The translations under genes and the position numbers were made by a program. A stretch of DNA of 64,000 bases from Halodesulfovibrio marinisediminis DSM 17456 (lineage in GTDB: Bacteria; Desulfobacterota; Desulfovibrionia; Desulfovibrionales; Desulfovibrionaceae), in the NCBI RefSeq assembly GCF_900129975.1, contig NZ_FSRG01000006.1, forward strand, positions 62,001 through 126,000. The letters run 5' to 3'. The notes beneath the pieces were generated by a model that saw only the letters and a program-made list of their open reading frames with translations, was not told the origin of the DNA and made no database searches. How positions within the stretch are numbered: the first letter of the stretch is position 1; every line of letters begins with the position of its first letter. Below are positions 51,939 to 60,025 of this stretch, in pieces.

Positions 51939-53289
51939 CATTGTCGTACTCGGTTCCGGTCCCGGTGGACTTAAAGCAGCCACCCGTGCTGCGTCTTCCG
52001 GACTGAAAACCGCTCTGGTTGAAAAAGCCGACATTGGTGGAACCTGCCTCAACTGGGGCTGCATTCCTACCAAAATGTACCTTGGTGCAACCGCTGCCAA
52101 TCCGCTGCTGCATACACAAGCAAAAGCGAAAACTGCCGCAGGAAGCATTGATTTCAATCTGCCGACTATCATGCAGAAGAAAGACCGCTTCCTGAAAGGC
52201 ACTCGCTCCGCTGCAGAAAAGCAACTGGCCAGCTTAGGTGTAGACATACTCAAAGGCACTGCATCTTTCAGCAGCCCGACAGCCCTCACCGTTACCAACG
52301 ATGAAGGCACCACCGAGGTTGAATTTGACAAGGTGATCATTGCCACAGGTTCCATGCCGACCGCATTTCCGGGGCTGGAGCCAGACGGGGACTGCGTCCT
52401 CAACTCTTCCCATGTACTCACGCTTACAGAGGCTCCAGAGTCTCTCATCATCGTGGGCGCAGGCGCAATCGGCCTCGAAATGGGTGATTTCTTCAGCCGT
52501 CTTGGCACAAAAATCACCATTGTAGAAGCATTGCCAAACCTTGCACCTACAGAGGATCCAGACGTAGGAGACACCTTCCGTAAAATCCTCAAACGTGAAA
52601 AATGGGGAATCCGTACCGGCGAAAAAGTACAGAGCCTCAAAACCGTTGACGGCAAAGCTGTTCTCACTTTCGAATCCGGCGAAACACTCACTGCGGATAA
52701 AGCGCTTATGGCCGCTGGTAGAAAACCTGCCTCCGAATCACTCGCCCCTGCAGCAGCAGGTATTGAATGCGTAGGTGCAGGCTGGATTACCACAGACGAC
52801 CATCTGCTTGCAGCAGAGAACATTTACGCCATTGGTGACGTAAATGGTCGCACCCTGCTCGCACACGCCGCAGACCATCAGGCTTGCTACGCCGTAAACC
52901 ACGCTACTGGTAAAACTACCGCAGCGTACGAATCCGGCCCAATGCCAGCCTGTATCTACGGTCATACCGAAGTAATGCGCGTCGGCCCTAATACAGCCGA
53001 ACTGCAAAAAGCCGGTTACACCGTAGAAACATCCACGTCCATGCTTGTAGCAAACCCAATCGCGCAGTCCTACGGGTCTACGCAAGGGTTCGTAAAAGTT
53101 CTGTGGGTGGATAACAAAGTGCACGGCATCGTCGCAATCGGTCACGGGGTATCTCACCTCGTTTCCGCAGCAACCATCATTGTTAAACAACAATGGGCTC
53201 CAGAAGATGTTCATTCCATCATCTGGGCGCACCCAACGCTCGATGAAGCGCTGGAAATGGCTCTGCTCGCACCGCGTAAGCCTGCATAG
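51928..53289 (+). CDS. lpdA: Dihydrolipoyl dehydrogenase (glycine cleavage L protein)
   Basis: A 453-residue FAD-dependent disulfide oxidoreductase. The start overlaps the gcvPB stop by 11 bases. FAD motif GSGPGGLKAATRAASSG, redox disulfide GGTCLNWGCIPTK (Cys40, Cys45), second Rossmann motif VGAGAIGLEMGDFF, AIGDVNGRTLLAH and the C-terminal catalytic HPTLDEALEMA are all present. It reoxidises the dihydrolipoyl arm of GcvH with NAD+. Its place in the operon makes it the dedicated L protein. A strong terminator follows (53307-53334). Confidence 0.96.
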   Translation: MKYNIVVLGSGPGGLKAATRAASSGLKTALVEKADIGGTCLNWGCIPTKMYLGATAANPLLHTQAKAKTAAGSIDFNLPTIMQKKDRFLKGTRSAAEKQLASLGVDILKGTASFSSPTALTVTNDEGTTEVEFDKVIIATGSMPTAFPGLEPDGDCVLNSSHVLTLTEAPESLIIVGAGAIGLEMGDFFSRLGTKITIVEALPNLAPTEDPDVGDTFRKILKREKWGIRTGEKVQSLKTVDGKAVLTFESGETLTADKALMAAGRKPASESLAPAAAGIECVGAGWITTDDHLLAAENIYAIGDVNGRTLLAHAADHQACYAVNHATGKTTAAYESGPMPACIYGHTEVMRVGPNTAELQKAGYTVETSTSMLVANPIAQSYGSTQGFVKVLWVDNKVHGIVAIGHGVSHLVSAATIIVKQQWAPEDVHSIIWAHPTLDEALEMALLAPRKPA

Positions 53290-53306
53290 CGACCAAACAC
53301 ACTATG

Positions 53307-53334
53307 AAAGACCGCCTTCCCAGAGGCGGTCTTT
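53307..53334 (+). terminator. Terminator of the gcv operon
   Basis: AAAGACCGCCT/AGAGGCGGTCTTT stem with T8. Confidence 0.9.
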
Positions 53335-53384
53335 TTTTTATGCTCAATAAATTATCTATGACTCCAGCTGTACTTCTCAGCTGA

Positions 53385-53531
53385 ACACCTTCGGGGAGTC
53401 TGCAGCGCTCTTTTCTCTTATTGCCACTCTGCTATCGCTATCTGTAATCTCTCGCGTCTCAAGAACAGCTACCGCTTTGGAAAAGGCTCTCGCCCAGCCC
53501 CCCTTCCTAAAACTTTTATTAGCGAGGCAAC
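53385..53531 (+). repeat. Second dispersed repeat family, partial copy 3
   Basis: Shares the TCTGTAATCTCTCG ... AAGAACAGCTACCGCTTT section with the copy at 46008-46222; the ends are lost. Confidence 0.6.
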
Positions 53532-53805
53532 ACCGTTCTCATAATAGCTCTCGGCTTATGCACCACTAGACTTTCCATTACATACATTTCCACGTTGCAA
53601 CCACAGAACAGTAGGCGTTTCCAAAATAGATAAAGACCACAGAGCTAGATTGGTAAGCCGCAGGAGGCAACCTAACTAAGCATCACAGCCAGTCAGGCGG
53701 AGTAATACTGAACGTAATAAAAACGATCTTCTAATAACGAAAAGGGGTTACAGACCAGAAGGAAAGTTGATATAGGGAACCATACTGGTACTTATTCTTC
53801 TATGC

Positions 53806-53905
53806 GTGAGAGCTGGACGCACGGAATGCATTAATTATTATGCTGCTCGCAGCATTTTCGGGGGGCATTCGTGCGTTAATCCGTTGGGGAATCCAGCTCT
53901 GAGCG
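53806..53905. ncRNA. Strongly structured RNA candidate
   Basis: Three nested or stacked stems: outer AGAGCTGGA (53809-53817) with TCCAGCTCT (53892-53900); immediately inside, CGCACGGAATGC (53818-53829) with GCATTCGTGCG (53865-53875), 11 pairs and one bulged G; apical ATGCTG-CTCG-CAGCAT (53840-53855). A 16-base unpaired 3' strand (53876-53891) contains GTTGGGG. It lies in a 1003-bp gene-free spacer, about 390 bases before the VWA-OmpA gene. No known family is recognised, and the transcribed strand is not known. Confidence 0.5.
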
Positions 53906-54292
53906 ATCTTTGGGGGAGCACATCGATATAAATTCTATGTGATGCAAACGCCATAATAGCGCGTATAGTGCAATACGCCGCATTCGCGCTCACTATTCTA
54001 TCTTCACTAATCAAAATAACGGAGCAGAAAAACAGAAAAACAAGTTAGCGAAATATAACTCGCTCTAACATAGCAATATTTGTAAGCATATACTGTGCCT
54101 ACTTAAAAAAATCTGCACAGAATCATGGTTTCAAACATCGCATTAATTTAATTAACTTGGTTATTCCTTTGAAAATAAGCACATAGATTCATAAACATCC
54201 TTGTCGCACTCCTCTGGTTGCCATATATTACATCTTGACCACGCATAATTTGACCTAAACCAGAAAAACTATACTAGCCGGAGGGGACCAGT

Positions 54293-55303
54293 ATGACGAT
54301 TAAGAGAACATTGCTTATCGCGCTTTCTCTTGTGTTGTTTGCGACATCCGTAGTCCAGGCGCAAGAGTTCATCCTTCAACCTAAAGTTGCCAGTTTCAAC
54401 TTCCTAATTGACGACTCTGGCTCCATGATGATGCACGAAGCGCAAACTGGAAAGAAAAAGATCGTTCTTGCCAAAGAAGTGGTACAGAGGATCAACGAAG
54501 CAATGCCGCCGCTTCCTTACATGGCAGCAGCACAGACCTTCACACCTTTCCAGCCAATCGTTGGCTACGGACCATTTGATCCTGCAGTAATGGCAAAAGC
54601 AGTTAACTCCATTACTACAGACAAAGAAATCCGTGCACGTTGGACCAAAATGGGTGAAGCATTTGACATGCTCACACCTATGGCAACCAAAATGGCACCT
54701 AAAGGTGCAGTAGTGCTCGTTACTGACGGTGTTAGCAACATGGGTCCAGACCCAGTTGATTCCCTCATGGGATTCTACAACGCTAACCCTGGCATGTGCG
54801 TACACTTCATCTCTTTTGCAGACACTGCAGAAGGTAGCAAAACCATAATGGAACTCTTCAACCTTAACACTTGTTCTGTAATGGCAGACGGTAAAACATT
54901 GCTTAATGATCCGGTTGCATTCAACGAGTTTATGGTTGACGTATTCTACACCCCAATCGAAGTTGTTGACGAAGTTATCGTAATTGATAACGTACTCTTC
55001 AAGTTTGATTCCTCTGCTATCCTCCCAGCAGCACGTCCAATTCTGGATGAAGCAGCAGCTCTGATTATGTCTAGCGGCGATAGCACCACCGTTATTGGTC
55101 ATACCGATTCCGTCGGTACAGCCCAGTACAACATGGGTCTCTCACTTCGTCGTGCCATGTCTGTGCGTAACTACCTGATCAGAAAAGGTGTACCACAGGA
55201 TCTCATCGAAGTAGTTGGTAAAGGCGAATTTGACCCTGAATATACAAACGAAACAGCCGAAGGCCGTCGACTCAACCGTCGCGTAACCATCGTGCTTGAT
55301 TAG
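54293..55303 (+). CDS. VWA-domain plus OmpA-type outer-membrane protein
   Basis: A 336-residue exported protein. A signal peptide (LLIALSLVLFATSVVQAQ) precedes a von Willebrand A domain with the MIDAS motif FLIDDSGSMMM (Asp40, Ser42, Ser44) and a later ALVTDGVSNMG-like Asp turn. The C-terminal third is an OmpA domain (VLFKFDSSAILPAARPILDEAA, TVIGHTDSVGTAQYNMGLSLRRAMSVRNYL, and GRRLNRRVTI) that binds peptidoglycan. The VWA part may bind a metal-dependent partner. Upstream sits a 1-kb spacer with a strongly folded RNA candidate. A good terminator follows. Confidence 0.9.
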   Translation: MTIKRTLLIALSLVLFATSVVQAQEFILQPKVASFNFLIDDSGSMMMHEAQTGKKKIVLAKEVVQRINEAMPPLPYMAAAQTFTPFQPIVGYGPFDPAVMAKAVNSITTDKEIRARWTKMGEAFDMLTPMATKMAPKGAVVLVTDGVSNMGPDPVDSLMGFYNANPGMCVHFISFADTAEGSKTIMELFNLNTCSVMADGKTLLNDPVAFNEFMVDVFYTPIEVVDEVIVIDNVLFKFDSSAILPAARPILDEAAALIMSSGDSTTVIGHTDSVGTAQYNMGLSLRRAMSVRNYLIRKGVPQDLIEVVGKGEFDPEYTNETAEGRRLNRRVTIVLD

Positions 55304-55314
55304 TACATACAACC

Positions 55315-55344
55315 AATGCCCGGCAGGTTACCCTGCCGGGCATT
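55315..55344 (+). terminator. Terminator of the VWA-OmpA gene
   Basis: AATGCCCGGCAGG/CCTGCCGGGCATT stem. Nothing further was found between here and 55684. Confidence 0.8.
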
Positions 55345-55684
55345 TCTGATGTAACTTAAACTTCGCACTGTGCCTTTTTGCCAGTACAACCAGTTAACTC
55401 TGAAACTACACACTACATAGACACACACTGCTTTTTGAGATTCAAACACACTACGTATTCTCAGACACACTACTTAGCCCTGAAACTCCTTTTCGAATAT
55501 TTATAGAAAAGACCTTGCTTACAACTCAATTTATCAGTTATCTAGCCGATATCTCTGACACAGCAACTGGCATTGCACCACATTATCCTAATCAGAGAAA
55601 TAGATAGACCAATGACAACACCCTTAGCAGATAGCCCTTGCACATAATTCCTCGGTTTTGTCATCCAGTCTTCGGGAGATTCTC

Positions 55685-56095
55685 ATGAAAAAGGTTCTGG
55701 TTTTGTTCGTTATGGCGTGCGTCACGTGCCTGCTCACTACCCCGTCAAGTGCTATTACTCAGCAGGAACTTGAAAGTACTCTTCGCGCTCACGCACTAGA
55801 GCATATTGACTCAATGTGTAAACAGAGGCTTGATTGCGGTGGTAAAGTACGGACTTGTAAACTTCCTAACGGGAAATGGATTCGTACCTATTGCGACTTG
55901 AAAAAAGATACTGTTAAAGTTGACGTGCACGAGGTAGACAACACAGGAACGTATGTTGGAACAATCAGATACGTTAAGGTAACGTATGAGGCTATTGGCC
56001 GTACTAAAAAAGAAGTACTGCAACAGCCTTTCCGCGTTGTGGAAAAAAACCGCGTTACCAAAATTCGCCAATATAAAAACGGCAAATGGCAATAA
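55685..56095 (+). CDS. Small secreted cysteine-containing protein
   Basis: A 136-residue exported protein. The ATG at 55685 has GGGAG six bases upstream. The signal peptide (VLVLFVMACVTCLLTTPSSA) is followed by a small mature domain with four cysteines (MCKQRLDCGG, VRTCKLPNG, YCDLKKD) likely forming two disulfides, then strands ending in KIRQYKNGKWQ. No family is recognised. A terminator (56203-56239) follows. Confidence 0.72.
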   Translation: MKKVLVLFVMACVTCLLTTPSSAITQQELESTLRAHALEHIDSMCKQRLDCGGKVRTCKLPNGKWIRTYCDLKKDTVKVDVHEVDNTGTYVGTIRYVKVTYEAIGRTKKEVLQQPFRVVEKNRVTKIRQYKNGKWQ

Positions 56096-56202
56096 ATCAA
56101 AACACGCATCCCAGGCGCTAATCTACACTGAGCGAGCCCTCCCCAGACCTGTAACCAGCACCACCGCCTGTCGATGCACTTCCAACAGACAATATTTATA
56201 AA

Positions 56203-56239
56203 ACAAAAGACCCGACACACCACGTGTCGGGTCTTTTGT
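56203..56239. terminator. Terminator of the small secreted protein gene
   Basis: ACAAAAGACCCGACAC/GTGTCGGGTCTTTTGT, symmetric. A second stem (ATAAGACCT/AGGTCTTAT) lies at 56305-56336. Confidence 0.82.
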
Positions 56240-56387
56240 TGTCTACCGTTGGGTCAAGCACAATCGCACAGGATATTTCCCTACCCCTTAAGTGAATCAA
56301 AAAAATAAGACCTAATGCATTTGCATCAGGTCTTATGTCAATTTCTACAAGGGGGTAGCGCATAAGCCACGAGTTTCGTTCAAAAAA

Positions 56388-56475
56388 CGGACTATCCTCG
56401 CGATTAAAAGTTTTAGGAGAGTCCAGAGAAGCCCTTTTACAAAAGGGGTCTCTGGCCGCCGGAGGCAAAATTAAA
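56388..56475 (-). repeat. Dispersed repeat remnant downstream of the NtrC-type gene
   Basis: On the minus strand it begins TTGCCTCCGGCGGCCAGAGA, includes an AAGGGCTTCTCTGGACTCTCC segment and an AAAACTTTTAATCG tail, as in the other copies. Confidence 0.55.
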
Positions 56476-56501
56476 AAAGCGTCGCAAACAAAAAAGAAAA
56501 A

Positions 56502-58085
56502 TTAGCTTCTCTTGGTCAAACCATACTTACGGAGCTTGTACTGAAGCGTGCGTCGGCTAATTCCAAGCGCATCGGCTGTGCGTTCGCGGTGCCCGCCGTT
56601 GGCGTTAAGGGCTTCAATAAGCGCCTGCCGCTCTGCATCGTCGAGTGTTTTTGGACGCGAGATAGAACGGTTACTGTTCTGCGGCGGCATCGGCGGCTGA
56701 CCGTTGTAGCCTTGCTGCCCGTTATATGCTGCTTGATTATTGTACCCAGCCTGCGGGCTGAAGTCGGTGCGTGTGTAGTCAACCGGAGACTGCGCTGGAT
56801 TCTGTCCAGCAAATTCTCCACCATTCGGCATAGCAGGATTCGGCTGACCATAGCCATGCAAATCTTGCGGAGCGTATTGCGGCTGCATTGCAGGCGCAGG
56901 CTTTGGAGGCTCTGTAAAGAGCGGCGGCAAAGACTCTACATTCAGAATCTCAGACCGTGAAAGAATCAGAGCACGCTCAAGCACGTTTTCCAACTCCCGC
57001 ACGTTACCAGGCCATGAATGGGTGGTAAGCTTCTGCATGAAATCAGGACTTACACCACGCACTCTTTTGCGGTTCTTACGACCGAGCTTGTCGAGAAGAC
57101 GGCTGACCAGAATTGGTAAGTCTTCCAGACGCTCACGTAACGGCGGAGAAATAATCTCAAGTACGTTAAGACGGAAATAGAGGTCCTCACGGAACTCGCC
57201 TTTTGCTACAGACTCGCGCAAGTTACGGTTAGTTGCCGCGATAATGCGCACGTCTACTTCTACAGGCTTTACTGCCCCGAGAGGCTCTACTACGCGCTCC
57301 TGCAAGGCTCTGAGGAGCTTTGCCTGAAGCTCGATAGGCATTTCGCCCACTTCGTCAAGGAAGAGCGTTCCGCCCTTGGCAAGCTGGAATCTACCCGGCT
57401 TATCTTTAACCGCTCCGGTAAAGGCACCACGCACGTAACCGAACAACTCACTTTCGAGCAGGTTACCCGGTAAGGCGGCGCAGTTAACTTTAACCATCGG
57501 GAACGCAGCACGGTTGCTACGCTCGTGCAGGGCTTCAGCTATAAGCTCTTTACCGGTACCGGACTCACCCATGACGAGTACGGTGGCTTCGGTAGGTCCT
57601 ACTTGGCGAATAAGCTCAAGCATGTTCTGCATGGCTTCACAGTTACCGATGATTTTTTCAGACGGATCATTTCCGATAAATTTTTTACGCAAATTATCGT
57701 TCTCAGCGAGCAACCTGCCGTGGGTGTAGGCTTTTTCGAGAACTGCAATAAGCTCATCGTTATCTGCAGGCTTGCTAAGATAGTCAAAGGCACCACGTTT
57801 CATGGCTTCTACTGCGGAACCGACTGTTCCAAATGCAGTGAGCATGATAACAGGCAAATTCGGATATTTTTCCTGAATTATGGCGAGAGTTTCGCTACCG
57901 TCTATACCTGTCATGCGCATATCCAGAAGAACAACATTCACATTGTGCGATGCAAGATGTTCAAGACCAGCCTCACCGGAGCTTGCCTCCGCAACGCTCC
58001 AGCCTGCATCTTCAACAACTGCGCGCACCATCATGCGAAGCGCAGGTTCATCATCAATAACTAAAAGCTGTTTATTATACGACAT
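56502..58085 (-). CDS. Sigma-54-dependent NtrC-family response regulator
   Basis: A 527-residue regulator, starting at the ATG at 58085, which overlaps the kinase stop by 11 bases. Receiver domain with VIDDEPALR and VVLLDMRMTGIDG (Asp55); AAA+ sigma-54 domain with GESGTGKE Walker A, YVRGAFTGAVKD (the GAFTGA loop that contacts sigma-54) and FRLNVLEIISPPLR; and a C-terminal Fis-type HTH (GGHRERTADALGISRRTLQYKL). Between the last two is an unusual ~85-residue linker rich in Pro, Gln, Asn, Gly and Tyr. It activates RpoN promoters upon phosphorylation by the adjacent kinase (inferred target set). Confidence 0.95.
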   Translation of the reverse strand: MSYNKQLLVIDDEPALRMMVRAVVEDAGWSVAEASSGEAGLEHLASHNVNVVLLDMRMTGIDGSETLAIIQEKYPNLPVIMLTAFGTVGSAVEAMKRGAFDYLSKPADNDELIAVLEKAYTHGRLLAENDNLRKKFIGNDPSEKIIGNCEAMQNMLELIRQVGPTEATVLVMGESGTGKELIAEALHERSNRAAFPMVKVNCAALPGNLLESELFGYVRGAFTGAVKDKPGRFQLAKGGTLFLDEVGEMPIELQAKLLRALQERVVEPLGAVKPVEVDVRIIAATNRNLRESVAKGEFREDLYFRLNVLEIISPPLRERLEDLPILVSRLLDKLGRKNRKRVRGVSPDFMQKLTTHSWPGNVRELENVLERALILSRSEILNVESLPPLFTEPPKPAPAMQPQYAPQDLHGYGQPNPAMPNGGEFAGQNPAQSPVDYTRTDFSPQAGYNNQAAYNGQQGYNGQPPMPPQNSNRSISRPKTLDDAERQALIEALNANGGHRERTADALGISRRTLQYKLRKYGLTKRS

Positions 58086-59775
58086 AAGTATCCTCATCTT
58101 CCACGTCGGGGAAAAAGAGTGCAATGGTACAGCCACGTTCAGCATCAGATTCAATCAATGCCTTTCCATCGTGCTCCATCATTGTTTTGTGCACTAACGC
58201 AAGTCCAAGGCCGGTACCTTTGGATTTAGTAGTAAAGAATGGCTCAAACGCCTGATCAATCTGTTTTTTGCTCATACCCGGTCCGTTGTCGCGGACGAAT
58301 ATCCACACGCCATCTTCACCATAGGCAGAAGCAATGTGAATTTGTTTCTTCTCGACATCAGAGGCATGCAGTGCATCCAGACTGTTCAGCATCAAGTTAA
58401 TCAGCGTCTGTTTGAGCAAGTCGGCATCTGCCTGCACGTACGAAGACTCAAGGCTTACCTCAAGCTGCACGTCCTTGCTCTCAAGGTCGAGGCGCAGCAG
58501 GTTATTGATACCCTCTGAAAGCTCTACCAGATCTACCTCTTCTTTTTGCACCGCACGCGGGCGGGAAAGATACAGCAGGTCGGTAATTACCCTGTTTAGC
58601 CTGTCAGCCTCAGTAATCATGGTCTGAGCATATGTTTCATCCGGTTCTTTGCCTTTAAACTTCTTGGCGAAGTATTGTGCAAATCCACGTAATGCGCTCA
58701 GCGGGTTACGAATTTCATGTGCCATGCCGGCGGCAAGAGTACCGAGAGCTGCCATCTTCTCCGCATCCTGCAAGCTTTTTTCCAGTTCACGGAACCGTGT
58801 CCTGTCACGAACGAGGACAAGGCGTGAACCTGCTTCTTTATGCTCTTTAAGTGGTACGGAAAGAATCTCAAGATGCGTTCCTTGAGCAGTTACCTGTTCC
58901 CAGTCTACTTTAGAGTCTTCCGGTACACTTTTAAGACAGTTTGCCAAATCTTCCGGCAGTGCAGAAACTGACAGCCCTGCAAGCCCGCTGCCCTTGGCAT
59001 TGAAAACATCATGAGCGGCAGGGTTAGCCGCACGAATAACATTATCCGGACCTACGATAAGAAGTCCGTCCGGCAGGTTATCCAGCAGACGCGCCTGAAA
59101 ACGCTCAAGCTGTAACGCTTTACCAGCCAGTTCGCGGCGCTTGAGTAACGCCATTGCAAGCGCCCATGTGAAAATTGCAGCTATAAGAATATACGCTGCC
59201 TGAAACAACGCGTTCTGCTTAAACCCTTTGTAGATGGCAAAATGCTTGGTCATATCCAGACCAACTACAAGAAACGTTTCATGCCGCGGTGCCCCTGGCT
59301 CCATAGCTTGTGTCGCAAGCCCATTACTGTGTTTTGCATACACATACACACGATGCTTACCAAACTGAGCAATACCGTTCCATGAACCTGTCTGCACCAT
59401 CTTAGGGATAGCCTGTTGCGGGAAAAGGATGGTGTTCGTAGCACCGCCCTCAAGCGAGGAAAGAATCTGTCCGCCTTTTTCATCAAGCAGCCCTACAAAC
59501 ATTACCTCACCGCTCTTTTGCAGTTCTCGGAAAAATTTTGCGGTACTCGGCAAGCCGGACACCCTGTCATTCTGCGTCATAATCCCTGTACGGAGAGAAA
59601 TATCAACAGACTGAAGTACAGAACGGGCAGTCAGTTGAAGATGCTGCAAGCGAGCTTCTTCCTGCTGCTGCAAGGTCTGTCCTGTTGAAACAATAAGCGA
59701 AAGCCCAATTGTAATAAGGGTAACAATTGCGATAATAATCGTGCTTCGCTCTTTACTTAAATCTGCAACTTCCAT
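58075..59775 (-). CDS. Membrane sensor histidine kinase (NtrB/ZraS-like)
   Basis: A 566-residue kinase with two transmembrane helices (near residues 12-30 and 190-212) flanking a periplasmic sensor of ~160 residues (LRTGIMTQNDRVSGLPSTAKFFRELQKSGEVMFVGLLDEKGG). A PAS domain (LLDNLPDGLLIVGPDNVIRAANPAAHDVF), HisKA (MAHEIRNPLSALRGFAQYFA, His353) and HATPase_c (FVRDNGPGMSKKQIDQAFEPFFTTKSKGTGLGL) follow. It partners the adjacent RpoN-type regulator in a ZraS/ZraR-like arrangement; in many deltaproteobacteria such pairs sense envelope or oxidative stress. The stimulus is unknown. Confidence 0.94.
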   Translation of the reverse strand: MEVADLSKERSTIIIAIVTLITIGLSLIVSTGQTLQQQEEARLQHLQLTARSVLQSVDISLRTGIMTQNDRVSGLPSTAKFFRELQKSGEVMFVGLLDEKGGQILSSLEGGATNTILFPQQAIPKMVQTGSWNGIAQFGKHRVYVYAKHSNGLATQAMEPGAPRHETFLVVGLDMTKHFAIYKGFKQNALFQAAYILIAAIFTWALAMALLKRRELAGKALQLERFQARLLDNLPDGLLIVGPDNVIRAANPAAHDVFNAKGSGLAGLSVSALPEDLANCLKSVPEDSKVDWEQVTAQGTHLEILSVPLKEHKEAGSRLVLVRDRTRFRELEKSLQDAEKMAALGTLAAGMAHEIRNPLSALRGFAQYFAKKFKGKEPDETYAQTMITEADRLNRVITDLLYLSRPRAVQKEEVDLVELSEGINNLLRLDLESKDVQLEVSLESSYVQADADLLKQTLINLMLNSLDALHASDVEKKQIHIASAYGEDGVWIFVRDNGPGMSKKQIDQAFEPFFTTKSKGTGLGLALVHKTMMEHDGKALIESDAERGCTIALFFPDVEDEDTYVV

Positions 59776-59930
59776 GTATATCCTAATCCCGCCAAACTGG
59801 CTGGAAAATGCGTAATCTATTTATATGTCGAAATTTTCCAATATCATGTATGAAAAAGTCGTGCCAAAGTGAACCTTTCTGCACAACAGTAGTCATTCCT
59901 GCAAGTTATTACACAAAATCCACAAAAAAA

Positions 59931-59961
59931 GTGGCCTTCAATCACTAGGACTGAAGACCAC
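59931..59961 (-). terminator. Terminator of the AsmA-family gene
   Basis: GTGG-CTTCA/TGAAG-CCAC stem with T7 on the minus strand, 65 bases beyond the stop. Confidence 0.82.
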
Positions 59962-60025
59962 GGTGCATTTTTTTTCACATTTGCACAAGACTTTTGTGCA
60001 ACAACTTGCACTAACACATGTGCAC

